NCBI RefSeq assembly: GCF_039543525.1
Contig: NZ_BAABJX010000062.1
Span: 93,173 to 157,172 of the forward strand
Direction: 5' to 3'
DNA length: 64,000 nt
DNA from: Algivirga pacifica
GTDB lineage: Bacteria; Bacteroidota; Bacteroidia; Cytophagales; Flammeovirgaceae
Shown here: positions 9,595 to 18,326 of the stretch, in pieces
Layout of the letters: the number at the start of each line of letters is the position of its first letter
How positions within the stretch are numbered: the stretch's first letter is position 1
Notes under the pieces: model-generated
The model's input: only the letters and a program-made list of their open reading frames with translations
Told to the model about the DNA's origin: nothing
Databases searched by the model: none
Program-made: the position numbers and the translations under genes

Positions 9595-10968
9595 ATGAAA
9601 ATATATAACTTCACTAAAGTAGCAGCAGTGGCGGCATTATTGTCCTTCACTGCTTGTGAAAACTCTCTACTGGAGCAAGAGCCAGTAGATTTGATCACCA
9701 ACGATCGTGCAATTGAGGAAGTTGACGATTTGGACGGAGCAATTTTGGGTGCTTATAGTAGTGCTCAGGTAACCAACTTCTATGGTAACCTATTGTTGAA
9801 TTCTATCGCCTTGATGAGTGATGAGGGAGACCACACTGGTACGTTTCCTACGAACCAGGAAATGGATGTAAACAACGTATTGGCAGCGAATGTGACTATG
9901 CGTAATATTTGGAACCAAGGATTTAAAGTGGTATTCAATGCGAATAGTGTTATTGCAGGTGCTGAAGAATTGGAAGAGGCAGAGGCTACAGAAATAGCTC
10001 CATATATCGCAGAAGCGAAAGCATTGAGAGCATTGGGCTTATGGCATCTTTCAAACTTATGGGGAGATATTCCTTATCCAGAAACAACATCTTTGGAGGA
10101 ATTGGGAACTATTTCGAGAACTCCTAGAGCAGAAGTATTAACAAAAATAATCGCAGATCTTGAGGCTGCTCGTGCAGATCTTCCAGCAACTTATGATGAT
10201 GAGGAAGCTGATAGAACACGTTTCACGCAAGTGACAGTTGATGCATTCTTGGCGAGAGCTTATTTGTATGTAGGTAAGTATGCAGAGGCTGCAGCAAAAG
10301 CAACTGCTGTGATTAACTCAGGTAGCTACTCATTGACTGCTGATTATGCAAGTGCTTTTGCAGATGGGTCAACAGAGACTATTATGGAAGTTTATTATGA
10401 TGTGAGTGATGCTAACCAGTTAGCTTTCCACTTGCTTCCAGCAGACTTGGGTGGTCGTTTTGAGTATGGTCCAAGTGCTGACTTGATTGCTGCATTAGAT
10501 GCGGAAGCAGGAGATGCTCGTAAAGCGATGTATTTAGAGCATCCAAAAATTGCCAATACATATTATATCAATAAGTATAATGATATCGCACAAGGAACGG
10601 ACCGTCCGAAAGTGTTCCGTTTGGCAGAGATGTACTTGATCGCTGCTGAGGCAATTGCCCAAAATAGTAATGTAAATGATCAAGCAGTAACGATGTTGAA
10701 TGCCGTAAGAACTCGCGCAGGACTTGCTGCAAAAACAACAGCTGATTATGCAAACAAAACAGCTTTCTTGAGTGCGGTAGAGCAAGAGCGTTTCAAGGAG
10801 TTGGCATTTGAAGGGCACCGTATGTTTGACTTAGTAAGAACAGGTCGTGTAGATGCTGTAATGTCAGCACACAACCCTGCAGGATGGGCTAACACAGATA
10901 TTGTATGGCCAATTCCTCAACAGGACAAAGACCTAAACCCTAACTTGGGACAAAACGACGGTTATTAA
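9595..10968 (+). CDS. SusD/RagB-family surface lipoprotein
   Basis: This 457-residue lipoprotein has the lipobox FTA-Cys21 followed by ENSLLEQEP, a usual start for RagB/SusD proteins. Features include YIAEAKALRALGLWHLSNLWGDIPYP (about 138-163), which is the first helical pair and the conserved WGDIP turn. FRLAEMYLIAAEAIAQ (near 341) and EQERFKELAFEGHRMFDLVR (near 396) are also seen; this second segment is a hallmark of the family. It is the ligand-binding partner of the SusC immediately upstream. Confidence 0.95.
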   Translation: MKIYNFTKVAAVAALLSFTACENSLLEQEPVDLITNDRAIEEVDDLDGAILGAYSSAQVTNFYGNLLLNSIALMSDEGDHTGTFPTNQEMDVNNVLAANVTMRNIWNQGFKVVFNANSVIAGAEELEEAEATEIAPYIAEAKALRALGLWHLSNLWGDIPYPETTSLEELGTISRTPRAEVLTKIIADLEAARADLPATYDDEEADRTRFTQVTVDAFLARAYLYVGKYAEAAAKATAVINSGSYSLTADYASAFADGSTETIMEVYYDVSDANQLAFHLLPADLGGRFEYGPSADLIAALDAEAGDARKAMYLEHPKIANTYYINKYNDIAQGTDRPKVFRLAEMYLIAAEAIAQNSNVNDQAVTMLNAVRTRAGLAAKTTADYANKTAFLSAVEQERFKELAFEGHRMFDLVRTGRVDAVMSAHNPAGWANTDIVWPIPQQDKDLNPNLGQNDGY

Positions 10969-11002
10969 TTCCTTACTTTTTGACGACTAATCATTAAGAA
11001 TA

Positions 11003-11833
11003 ATGAAAAAACTAATCAATAAATTATTCATGGCAGGAGCAATGCTCTCTGCCATGACATTCAACGCTTGTACAGAGCCGGAAAGCAATGTCTTTGAAGG
11101 CCCTTATTATGTTCGTTTCTCTACATCAAGTGCTGTAGTTTCAGAAGCAGAGGAAGGGGAGACGATTACGAATAATATCAGTGTTCACTTGGTAGGACCT
11201 GCGCAAGCTTCAGACGTAACGGTTGCTTATGAGATCTCAGGATCTGCAGAAAGTGGTTCAGATTATATCTTGGCAAATGCTGGTACTGTAACGATTCCAG
11301 CAGGCGAGCATTTTGCAACGATTTCGATCACTACGGTAAACAATGATATTGCAGAGAGTACTGAAACTATTGAGTTGTCATTAACATCCGTAGATGGTGC
11401 TAACCTTCGTGTAGGTCAGGATGATAATGGAATGTTGGGGGCTAACTTCACATTGACGATTAATGATGATGACTGTCCAATTGTGATTGCTTCTTCATAT
11501 ACAGTATCATTTACTGATCCATCTTGGGCTGCAGAATATGATCGTGGAAGCGTATCAGTTACTGATAATGGCGATGGAACTTACTCGATTGAGAACGTTT
11601 GGGGTGACTTCGTAGCGTTTGCGACAGGAGAGGCTTCTTACGAAGGTTCTTTCCCTTACCCGATTACTTTTACCGTAGATGCTTCAGGAAATGTAACAGT
11701 TCCTGCTGTTGACGGTGACTGGAAAGGTGGTGGTGCTGGTAAAGTTGATGCTTGTAATGGTGTGATTACTATTGTACTGCAGGAGACATTATTTGGTAGT
11801 GCTTTCCCTGTGACAGTAGTATTGTCAGAGTAA
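11003..11833 (+). CDS. Surface lipoprotein with Calx-beta domain, third gene of a sus-like operon
   Basis: The product is 276 residues with a lipoprotein signal ending FNA-Cys23. Residues about 35-155 form a Calx-beta-like domain, with SGSDYILANAGTVTIPAGE and DIAESTETIELSLTS followed by TINDDD. The C-terminal part (about 160-276) is beta-rich and Gly-rich with no recognised fold. By position it takes the place of SusE/SusF-type accessory lipoproteins, which bind ligand at the surface (inference). It starts 34 bases after susD and is closed by a shared terminator. Confidence 0.75.
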   Translation: MKKLINKLFMAGAMLSAMTFNACTEPESNVFEGPYYVRFSTSSAVVSEAEEGETITNNISVHLVGPAQASDVTVAYEISGSAESGSDYILANAGTVTIPAGEHFATISITTVNNDIAESTETIELSLTSVDGANLRVGQDDNGMLGANFTLTINDDDCPIVIASSYTVSFTDPSWAAEYDRGSVSVTDNGDGTYSIENVWGDFVAFATGEASYEGSFPYPITFTVDASGNVTVPAVDGDWKGGGAGKVDACNGVITIVLQETLFGSAFPVTVVLSE

Positions 11834-11861
11834 TCAGAAGATTATTGACTGATATAATTAT

Positions 11862-11898
11862 AAAAAAACCTTCAGGCGATAAGTCTGAAGGTTTTTTT
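11862..11898. terminator. Bidirectional terminator between convergent genes
   Basis: Seven A residues, then CCTTCAG pairing with CTGAAGG, then seven T residues. The symmetry serves both the sus-like operon (plus) and the gene at 11910-12647 (minus). Confidence 0.95.
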
Positions 11899-11909
11899 AT
11901 AACAAATTT

Positions 11910-12647
11910 TTATTGAGCAGTAGTACTTAAGATTTGATCGCAATACATACTGAGTTGCTTAATTCCCGCTAAGGATTTAAGGTCTAGTTGCTGTAACTTG
12001 ATATATTTATTTAGTGCAACTTTGTGCTCTGGAAAAAGCTTTAGAAATCTCTTTTTAGAGAATTTTACGGCTTCTTGATTATAAACAAGGTATAGGTCAG
12101 AAGTTAAGGCAAACTGATCTTTCTTGTTGGCGTCTACAGAGTGATAGGTGTTGTCTCTAGGGGCCTTGATAATATAGGTACGCCAGTGCGTTCCTAAAGT
12201 GAGGTGTGTTCCTTGGAAATGTAATTCTAGATAAGAATTGTGATTGAATTTATCATCTTCATTCGTGACCAATTGATTTTGGAACAACTTCTCCCCTTCA
12301 GTGGTGAGGATGGAAAACTCCTTAACATCTTTGGCGGCAAGCATTAGTTCTTGTCCGTTTTGTTTGACAATAATTTGGTCGTGGTAGGTATGGTATTTTA
12401 TTTCAACATTTTCTACTAGGTTTTTTTCTTTATAGAGAATATTTCCTTTGGACCAATTGTCCATGAAATAAGGGCTTCCTTCTGTTTTTATTTCTTTTTT
12501 AGAAGTGCGAATAACACTTCCATGAAAAGCATTGCGTAGGTTATCGGTTTTTGATGCATTATTGCTTGGTGCTGATTGTGCGTAAATTTGTGTACTGTTC
12601 AAAAATGCAATTGAAAAAATTACGACACTTAAAGAAAGTAGTTTCAT
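11910..12647 (-). CDS. Secreted protein of unknown function
   Basis: The product is 245 residues with a signal peptide (cleavage after about residue 24, IYAQ). The mature region has YFMDNWSKGNILYKEKNLVE (about 60-79). A similar layout, Phe-x-Gly-Ser then a short strand, occurs in uncharacterised exported proteins of Bacteroidota. A Lys-rich helical tail follows (FSKKRFLKLFPEHK near 197). I recognise no named family. It is transcribed towards the sus-like operon and away from the metalloprotease-like gene. No function is proposed. Confidence 0.75.
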   Translation of the reverse strand: MKLLSLSVVIFSIAFLNSTQIYAQSAPSNNASKTDNLRNAFHGSVIRTSKKEIKTEGSPYFMDNWSKGNILYKEKNLVENVEIKYHTYHDQIIVKQNGQELMLAAKDVKEFSILTTEGEKLFQNQLVTNEDDKFNHNSYLELHFQGTHLTLGTHWRTYIIKAPRDNTYHSVDANKKDQFALTSDLYLVYNQEAVKFSKKRFLKLFPEHKVALNKYIKLQQLDLKSLAGIKQLSMYCDQILSTTAQ

Positions 12648-12803
12648 AGAAATTTAAATAGATTTAATAATTGATTGTGAGCTTTTTTAAGATAATTATT
12701 TTTTGGACTAAAAAATAATAACAACATAGAGGTCAATTTAGTTAATCGTATTATTTTTGAGCTACTTTAGTGCTCTTTTTTTACTAGAAAAAATCCACAT
12801 AAA

Positions 12804-15230
12804 ATGAAAACTATACTAACTATAGCAATGTTTCTTTTGCTGTCTGTATCTACAGTGATAGGGCAACAAGTAGTCAATGAGCAAGGGCATATCGAATGTC
12901 ACGGAGGGCCCGTTGCCTTTGAAGAACCTAAGGATGTTATTTACGAAACCTTTTACTCTTCTAACTATAATCCTAATGCACGTTTGGCTGAAAATAGTGG
13001 AGCGGTATTTAAGGTTAATTATGCTGGTTTCTCGGAAGAGGCTCGACAGGCCTTTCAGGCTGCCGTAGATATTTGGGCAGCAACGTTACAGTCCGATGTT
13101 GAAATTGTAGTCAATGCGATATGGCAAGATTCTGGAAACCCGAGTAACTTGGGATTTGCTCGTCCCGGCGCTTACCGCAGGGATTTTGAGGGGGCGCCTT
13201 TAACAGGCACACAATACCCTATTGCTTTGGCGGAGAAGTTGGCTAGGAAGCCCTTAAATAAGGAAGGAGAAGCAGATGTCTATTGTAGCTTCAATAGTAG
13301 TCGTAATGATTGGTATTTCGGAACGGATGGTGCAACACCGAATAATCAGTTTGATTTGGTTGCAGTGGTATCGCATGAACTAGGGCACGCACTAGGTTTC
13401 ACAGGATCATTCTTTGTGAATGGCTCAGAAGGACAGTGGGGGAATAGTGGAGCGCCGAATGTTTTTGACCGTTACGTAGTTAACTCAAAAGAAGAATCCT
13501 TATTGGATACGTCTCTTTTTCCGAACAACTCTGATGTATTGGCAAGACAACTGACAAGTGAAGGAGTGTTTTTTGATAGTGAATTAGGAAAGGAGGGAAA
13601 CGGAGGTGCACTGCCTAAGTTGTATGCCCCTTCTCCTTATCGATCGGGATCTAGTATTTCGCACCTGGATGAGAATACATATAGTGGCAGTGATCTGGGG
13701 TTAATGACACCTTTTGCGGCTCCAGGGCCACAAGCGCAGGCTCCGGGAGCAATAACTGAAGGGATGTTTGCCGATATGGGATGGGTATATACGTTTATTG
13801 ATCATGAGGAAAAGAGAGATGCGGTAGCTTTAACAACACCTTTTGATATTCAGGTAAGCAGTGATAATGGTTATGATGCCTCTTCTGTGACGATGTACTA
13901 TCGAATAGGTGAGGAAGGAGATTGGAGTATGCAAATGATGGAAGATAAGGGAGAGGGAGAGTTTTCTTATACCTTGGATATTGGAGATATAACCGATGTG
14001 ACGATACAATATTACTTTGGCTTAACGGATAACTTTGGAAGAGAGATACAAGCTCCTTTTGCCGCTGAAAATAATCCATTTGATGTATATGTTGGAGTAG
14101 ATGAGATATCTCCTGTATTGACACATGCTAAGTTATTGGAAACATCCGTGTTTGAGAAGCAGATTAGTATACAAGCAAAAGCCACAGATAATAGTGGGGT
14201 AGGTCGTGTATATGCAGTCTATAAAGTAGGAGAAACAGGAGAAGAACAGCAGGTAGCCTTGGGACAGGGGGAAGAAGAGGATATTTATGAGGGAGCATTG
14301 GACTTGAGTGATTTAGAGGTACAGCAAGGGGATGTGCTTTTTTACCGAGTGGTGACCGAAGATTCTTACACGACACCTAATGTCACGCAATTACCTGCAG
14401 AGGGTTTTTATGAGGTGAAGGTTAAAGAGCAGCAAGCCGTTACAGAAGTAGCTGTCAATATAGATAATGAGGATAATTTCTATTTTGAGGGGATGGGAAT
14501 AGAGCCAGAAAGCAACCGTTTTACATCCTCGGCAATTCATACGCCTCACCCATATAAAAATTCCCAAGTGGCCTTTGATGAATATCTCACTTATTTGGAA
14601 GTTCCGGTGATCGTTACATCAGAAAATTTATTGACATTTAATGAGGTTGTACTAACAGAGCCTGCTCAAGATTATGTAGTAGTAGAAGCTTCAAAAGATA
14701 ATGGAAAAACTTGGCAAGCGATTACTGAGTCGTATGACGCTACTGCTTATCCGGAGTGGGAGGAATTGTATTACAGTAATGTGGTTAATGATAATTCTCT
14801 GGCTTTCGGAAACTTCACATATTTCCAAAGAAGGACAATTCAATTGTCAGAGTTTTTCCAAGAAGGAGAGGAGGTTTTTATTCGTTTCAGAATGGTTGTA
14901 GGAGCCACGAACACCGCTTGGGGGTGGGTAATTGACGATATTGAAATTACGAATAGTATTACAGCAATTAATACGGAGCGACTAGGAGGAGTAACAATCT
15001 ATCCGAACCCAGTTCAAGATCAATTACGTATCAATTTTGATAATATATTTACTGGTGAGGTACAGGTATCTGTGATGAACTTGACAGGACAAATACTTTC
15101 AGAAAATACCTGGACCAAGACTTCACAAAAAGCACAATATCAAATTGACTTTAGTGGTTATGGAAAAGGAATCTATATAGTACGAGTAAGTGATGGTGAG
15201 CGTGTATCTTCCATGAAGATTCTTAAATAG
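12804..15230 (+). CDS. Secreted HExxH metalloprotease-like protein with T9SS type A sorting domain
   Basis: The product is 808 residues with a signal peptide ending VIGQ (about residue 21). Around residue 194 is VVSHELGHALGF, a zinc-protease HExxH helix. The expected third metzincin histidine (HExxHxxGxxH) is replaced: the sequence runs HELGHALGFTG, so the third ligand must lie elsewhere or activity is absent. Residues about 340-530 look Ig-like (DNSGVGRVYAVYKVG), and a beta-sandwich follows. The last 80 residues are a T9SS type A sorting domain (YPNPVQDQLRINF to GIYIVRVSDG), so export and surface attachment through type IX secretion are expected. The host substrate is unknown. Confidence 0.8.
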   Translation: MKTILTIAMFLLLSVSTVIGQQVVNEQGHIECHGGPVAFEEPKDVIYETFYSSNYNPNARLAENSGAVFKVNYAGFSEEARQAFQAAVDIWAATLQSDVEIVVNAIWQDSGNPSNLGFARPGAYRRDFEGAPLTGTQYPIALAEKLARKPLNKEGEADVYCSFNSSRNDWYFGTDGATPNNQFDLVAVVSHELGHALGFTGSFFVNGSEGQWGNSGAPNVFDRYVVNSKEESLLDTSLFPNNSDVLARQLTSEGVFFDSELGKEGNGGALPKLYAPSPYRSGSSISHLDENTYSGSDLGLMTPFAAPGPQAQAPGAITEGMFADMGWVYTFIDHEEKRDAVALTTPFDIQVSSDNGYDASSVTMYYRIGEEGDWSMQMMEDKGEGEFSYTLDIGDITDVTIQYYFGLTDNFGREIQAPFAAENNPFDVYVGVDEISPVLTHAKLLETSVFEKQISIQAKATDNSGVGRVYAVYKVGETGEEQQVALGQGEEEDIYEGALDLSDLEVQQGDVLFYRVVTEDSYTTPNVTQLPAEGFYEVKVKEQQAVTEVAVNIDNEDNFYFEGMGIEPESNRFTSSAIHTPHPYKNSQVAFDEYLTYLEVPVIVTSENLLTFNEVVLTEPAQDYVVVEASKDNGKTWQAITESYDATAYPEWEELYYSNVVNDNSLAFGNFTYFQRRTIQLSEFFQEGEEVFIRFRMVVGATNTAWGWVIDDIEITNSITAINTERLGGVTIYPNPVQDQLRINFDNIFTGEVQVSVMNLTGQILSENTWTKTSQKAQYQIDFSGYGKGIYIVRVSDGERVSSMKILK

Positions 15231-15240
15231 TTTTCTTTCA

Positions 15241-15466
15241 ATTAAAAAAGGGACATTTCGTATATTAAGGTTGAATATTTATCCGTCATATTCCGTATAG
15301 TGACGGATTAAAATCCGCCCCTATGTGATGCCACCCTTTCAGGGTTTTATGGTATAATCCCGAAGGGATGACATCACATAGAGGTGGGTTTCAACCCATC
15401 TCTTCGCGTAAGAAGTGTGTCGGTTATTTATTCAAACTTAATTAACGAAATGTCCCTTTTTTTAAT
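15241..15466. repeat. 226-bp near-palindromic element between convergent genes
   Basis: Both ends carry matching inverted arms of about 37 bases (15241-15277 against 15430-15466) containing GGGACATTTCG and its complement, flanked by A and T runs. Inner segments also match, for example CTATGTGATG near 15333 and CATCACATAG near 15374. The centre holds small hairpins such as CCCgaaGGG. The right end covers the stop codon of the minus-strand gene at 15462. It looks like a small non-autonomous palindromic element that now also serves as a bidirectional terminator (inference). Confidence 0.75.
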
Positions 15467-15749
15467 CCGGCAAATTCATTCCACAACACTGCAGCAAATC
15501 ATATTCCGCATAAGAAGGTCCCGGCCTTCCTGCAACGGTGACAATCTTATCCAATCGTACTTCTTGTCCGCCGATGGCCAATACCTCTGATTTGTCAGGC
15601 AGGGTGCGGATGTCCTCAATGATACCTTGGGCATCCATCATTTCTTTTTTCTCATCAAAGTAGAACACCTTGATGTGTTTCTTGTGTGTGGCGATTTCAG
15701 TGAGCTGGTCGTAAAAGTCACATCCCACTGGCAAATACTTGTCTTCCAT
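15462..15749 (-). CDS. Rof-like Rho-binding antiterminator family protein
   Basis: The product is 95 residues. The opening YLPVGCDFYDQLTEIATHKK and the later EVRLDKIVTV follow the E. coli Rof/YaeO pattern (Y-x-P-I-x-C-D-x-Y-D, then L-R-L-D-K-I). The length is also right for a small OB-like fold. E. coli Rof binds Rho and blocks termination; whether this homologue does so is inferred. It has a CC pair near the C-terminus (LLQCCGMN) that E. coli Rof lacks. Its stop codon lies inside the palindromic element at 15241-15466. Confidence 0.6.
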   Translation of the reverse strand: MEDKYLPVGCDFYDQLTEIATHKKHIKVFYFDEKKEMMDAQGIIEDIRTLPDKSEVLAIGGQEVRLDKIVTVAGRPGPSYAEYDLLQCCGMNLPD

Positions 15750-15760
15750 AGTTGTTAAAG

Positions 15761-15799
15761 GTAAAAGGTAATAAGTAAAAGGTGAAAGGTGAAAAATAG
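15761..15799. repeat. Degenerate AAAAGGT-type heptamer array
   Basis: Loosely repeated seven-base units (AAAGGTAAAAGGTAATAAGT, then AAAGGTGAAAGGTG) fill the gap between the Rof-like gene and the next repeat. The same unit recurs at 25541, 55170, 60353 and 61063. Confidence 0.7.
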
Positions 15800-15842
15800 G
15801 TTTATCGGTTATTGCTTATCGTTTAGGATAAAAATAACTTTT

Positions 15843-15898
15843 TTCACTGTTCACTGTTCACTGTTCACTGTTCACTGTTCACTGTTCACTGTTCACTG
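15843..15898. repeat. Perfect tandem heptamer, 8 x TTCACTG
   Basis: Eight exact copies of TTCACTG occupy 56 bases, ending one base before the stop codon (15900-15902) of the minus-strand PAP2 gene. Perfect copies suggest a recent, slippage-prone array. CAGTGAA units, its complement, also occur at 62451-62486. Confidence 0.95.
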
Positions 15899-15899
15899 T

Positions 15900-17147
15900 T
15901 TACAAAGAGAGGGAGACTCCTCCTCCCAGGCTGATGGCAGAGGTGGTAGAGCGGAAGTTGGTGAAGTTATCTCCACTGATGAAGTCTCCTTTTTCCCATA
16001 ATTGCAGCAAATTTCCTTGTAGGAATAGATGACTTCTTTTTCCAACAGGGTGACTTACACTCGTACCTACCTGAAGACCATGCCCTCTTTGGTAATCATA
16101 CGTATAGATAACATCGTTCAGGGAATAAGAGTTAGCAGAAGTGTGTAAAAATCCTCCTAGACAGGAGATTTTTAGGGCGAGTTGTCGATATAAGGGGAGT
16201 TGCAAGGTAGGACCTATCATTGCATGTAGGAGACCTCGCTCTGGATTGTATTGCTCGGTGGTGGCTTCTACAGTACCTTCATATAGGTGAGAGGCTCCTA
16301 GACTTCCCTCTATTCCCCATCGGTTGTTTAAGAAATAAGCCCCTTCAATAGCTGTTCCTATTCCTTTTTGTGCAGAGGTATAAATGCCGCTTGTTTTTAT
16401 TCCTATATAATGAGGGAGACGGCTTTCCAGCCAAGGGGCATAGGCTGTGGCTGTAGAAGAATTGCTCCAACGTTCCTTAAGCAATAGATCGAGTAGCCAG
16501 TAACTGGTTTCAGTCACCAGTATGCCTATCCCAGCTCCTGTAAGTACGTCAGGTAACCAATGCTTATTATTAAGCATACGCCAGGTAGCGGTGGCCGTAG
16601 CCGTACTATAGGCTCCTATACTATACCAGGGGCTGCGATGTCCAAATTCCTTATGCATAAAGGAAGCTGCTAAAAAAGCCCTTGTAGTGTGCCAGGAAGG
16701 AAAAGAGTTTTCACCTTTTCCATTGGGACGAACAATACCGGTTTTATCCTTTAATACAGAGACCAATGGAGAGCCCAAGGCATAACTTAGTGCCAGACTG
16801 ATGGTAGCACGTCCCAAAGAGTTACGACCTTTGACGCCTGCTAGGTTTAAGCCATACACAGCTCCTATCGGAAGGTAGTAAAGACGGTCATCCAAGTGAT
16901 TTTCAAACTCAGGGAAGTGGTGGTTCCGAATATCCCTGATGTTTTCTCTTTCTGACCATAAGAGGGCTGCACTTCCAAAAAGGGCGGTAGGAATAAGTAC
17001 AGGGTGTAACTTAGTCTTGCGGGAATGCTTGACCAAGGTACTACTGTCAGATAGTATATATTTTTCCTTACCTGACTTTTGCGCAAAACAGAATGCGCAA
17101 AAAGACATGAATATCCCTGCAAGAAGGGTGGGTTTCCATACGTTCAT
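15900..17147 (-). CDS. PAP2-superfamily membrane phosphatase with outer-membrane-like C-terminal half
   Basis: The product is 415 residues with a signal peptide ending CFAQ (residue 23). The type 2 phosphatidic acid phosphatase motifs are present: K133-x6-RP141 (KDKTGIVRP), SFPSWHT at 148-154 with the catalytic-type His153, and the third motif RMLNNKHWLPDVLTG around 192-206. The domain would remove phosphate from a lipid phosphate or undecaprenyl-type substrate outside the cytoplasm. The last 170 residues are beta-rich (GIEGSLGASHLYEG, ending SLGGGVSLSL), like an outer-membrane barrel. This resembles PAP2 fusions in Bacteroidota. The substrate is unknown. Confidence 0.85.
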   Translation of the reverse strand: MNVWKPTLLAGIFMSFCAFCFAQKSGKEKYILSDSSTLVKHSRKTKLHPVLIPTALFGSAALLWSERENIRDIRNHHFPEFENHLDDRLYYLPIGAVYGLNLAGVKGRNSLGRATISLALSYALGSPLVSVLKDKTGIVRPNGKGENSFPSWHTTRAFLAASFMHKEFGHRSPWYSIGAYSTATATATWRMLNNKHWLPDVLTGAGIGILVTETSYWLLDLLLKERWSNSSTATAYAPWLESRLPHYIGIKTSGIYTSAQKGIGTAIEGAYFLNNRWGIEGSLGASHLYEGTVEATTEQYNPERGLLHAMIGPTLQLPLYRQLALKISCLGGFLHTSANSYSLNDVIYTYDYQRGHGLQVGTSVSHPVGKRSHLFLQGNLLQLWEKGDFISGDNFTNFRSTTSAISLGGGVSLSL

Positions 17148-17229
17148 GTTTGTCGTTAGTTTAATGTAGTTGGTTGATTATTAGAAAAGTACCAATATTT
17201 TTTGGTTTATTAATAGGAGGGAGGGTTAA

Positions 17230-17400
17230 TATTGTTGAATTGTTGAGGCGGCTTGCGCCGCTGGTTGAGCGCTTCGCTGTTGAGATTCACCTTCGGTGAG
17301 TTGAGTTACTTAATGTAGGACTAGAAACAGGTCGTAGCGTTTCGCACGTCATGCAATGATACGACCTGCAACGGGTTTGCACTACTCTTTCTACATCTAC
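17230..17400. repeat. Modular hairpin array A (GTTGA spacers)
   Basis: GTTGA spacers alternate with tiny hairpins: GCGGC-ttgc-GCCGC (17248-17261), AGCG-ctt-CGCT (17268-17278) and TCACC-ttc-GGTGA (17287-17299). Further on, CAGGTCGTA pairs with TACGACCTG across a loop that itself holds GCG-ttt-CGC (about 17329-17370). It belongs to the mosaic-palindrome family also seen at 22346, 26879, 27892, 45572 and 56984. The remaining bases of the 17148-17585 gap show no gene. Confidence 0.75.
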
Positions 17401-17525
17401 CATTTCTTTAAGTTGACGGCATTGTGCCTCACGGCGAGGGTCTATATTATATATTGATGGTGTAGAATACTAATTTTTATAAATAGTGGCTCAACCTTCT
17501 TTCCAATCACGATAGTTATTAAATT

Positions 17526-17580
17526 TCTTCATTCTTCATTCTTCATTCTTCTATATAGGGGCGATCACAAGGGTCGCCCT
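17526..17580. repeat. CATTCTT heptamer array plus GGGGCGA hairpin
   Basis: Three to four CATTCTT units (17526-17553) are followed by a hairpin, GGGCGAtc with ggTCGCCC (17559-17579). The same pairing of heptamer array and GGGGCRACC-type hairpin occurs at 29934, 60353 and 61063. Confidence 0.7.
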
Positions 17581-17585
17581 TCCTT

Positions 17586-18185
17586 TTATTCGTGTTCTAG
17601 CGGCTTGCCAAAGTTCCACCCCAGAATGATTCCCAATGAAATTACGTCATAGATATCTTTATTGACATAGGAGGATTCTACGCTAACTTCCCAGTGATGG
17701 GATTCGATAAAGGTATATTCTAAACCGAAGACGGTCACAAAAAGGGTCTCGTGCCGGTCAGATTCAAAACCCACACCGGCCATAATACCCAGCTTTGGAA
17801 TAGGTTCCCAAAGCCCCATGAGGTTGAGTAGTTGTACATTTTCCCGCTTGACGAGATCATCTTCACGCTCTACTAGAATATTAATAACCTCGAGCTCGTA
17901 ATGAGTCACGATAGCCCACTTGTGACTAAAGCGGTACTCGTACATCAATCCATAAGTAGGTGCGAGAATAAATTCTTTTTTTTCGGTTTCGGGGTTACGT
18001 CCCTCAGGTACCCAGCTACTACCGGCGATAACAGCAATTTTGTGTTTCCGCTTATAATATTTCTCCATATGCGTGTCTTCTTCATGCGTATCTTCATGAG
18101 AAGAATGTTGCCCAAGCGCTGTAAGGGAAGTGAATAAACCAAGAAAGCAAAAGAGTACTTTAAGGGTAGAAAATGCCTTTTCCAT
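17586..18185 (-). CDS. Small secreted or outer-membrane protein of unknown function
   Basis: The start is set at 18185 because the protein then opens with a signal peptide (MEKAFSTLKVLFCFLGLFTS, cleavage near LGQ). The frame stays open upstream to 18464, but that part overlaps the SRP RNA gene on the other strand. The product is 199 residues. A His/Glu-rich segment after the signal (HSSHEDTHEEDTHMEKYYK) could bind metal. The rest alternates like a small beta-barrel (FILAPTYGLMYEYRF, LGIMAGVGFESDRHETLF, SLGIILGWNFG). No family is assigned. Confidence 0.75.
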   Translation of the reverse strand: MEKAFSTLKVLFCFLGLFTSLTALGQHSSHEDTHEEDTHMEKYYKRKHKIAVIAGSSWVPEGRNPETEKKEFILAPTYGLMYEYRFSHKWAIVTHYELEVINILVEREDDLVKRENVQLLNLMGLWEPIPKLGIMAGVGFESDRHETLFVTVFGLEYTFIESHHWEVSVESSYVNKDIYDVISLGIILGWNFGKPLEHE

Positions 18186-18291
18186 AGGAATGTGCTGGGT
18201 TGAATAAATAATGTTGATTAGGTAATAGAAAATAAAGTATCTATTAATGAGAGGGTTATAAATGACGAATGTTTTTTTCTTAGGAAAGGTA

Positions 18292-18321
18292 TTGCGTAAT
18301 CTTTGAAAAGTCCTACCTTTG
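18292..18321 (+). promoter_or_regulatory. Promoter of the SRP RNA gene
   Basis: TTG (18292-18294), a 19-base spacer, then TACCTTTG (18314-18321), an exact TAnnTTTG box. The RNA begins a few bases downstream. Confidence 0.85.
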
Positions 18322-18326
18322 CTCCC

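Noticed and set aside
12752..12759. Promoter TATTTTTG before the HExxH protein gene
   Set aside because: It matches the -7 form, but no TTG is found 18-21 bases upstream in this T-rich gap, so chance is likely.
15843..15898. CRISPR array
   Set aside because: Units are 7 bases without spacers; it is a simple tandem repeat. The GTTGAG arrays also lack constant repeats of CRISPR length.
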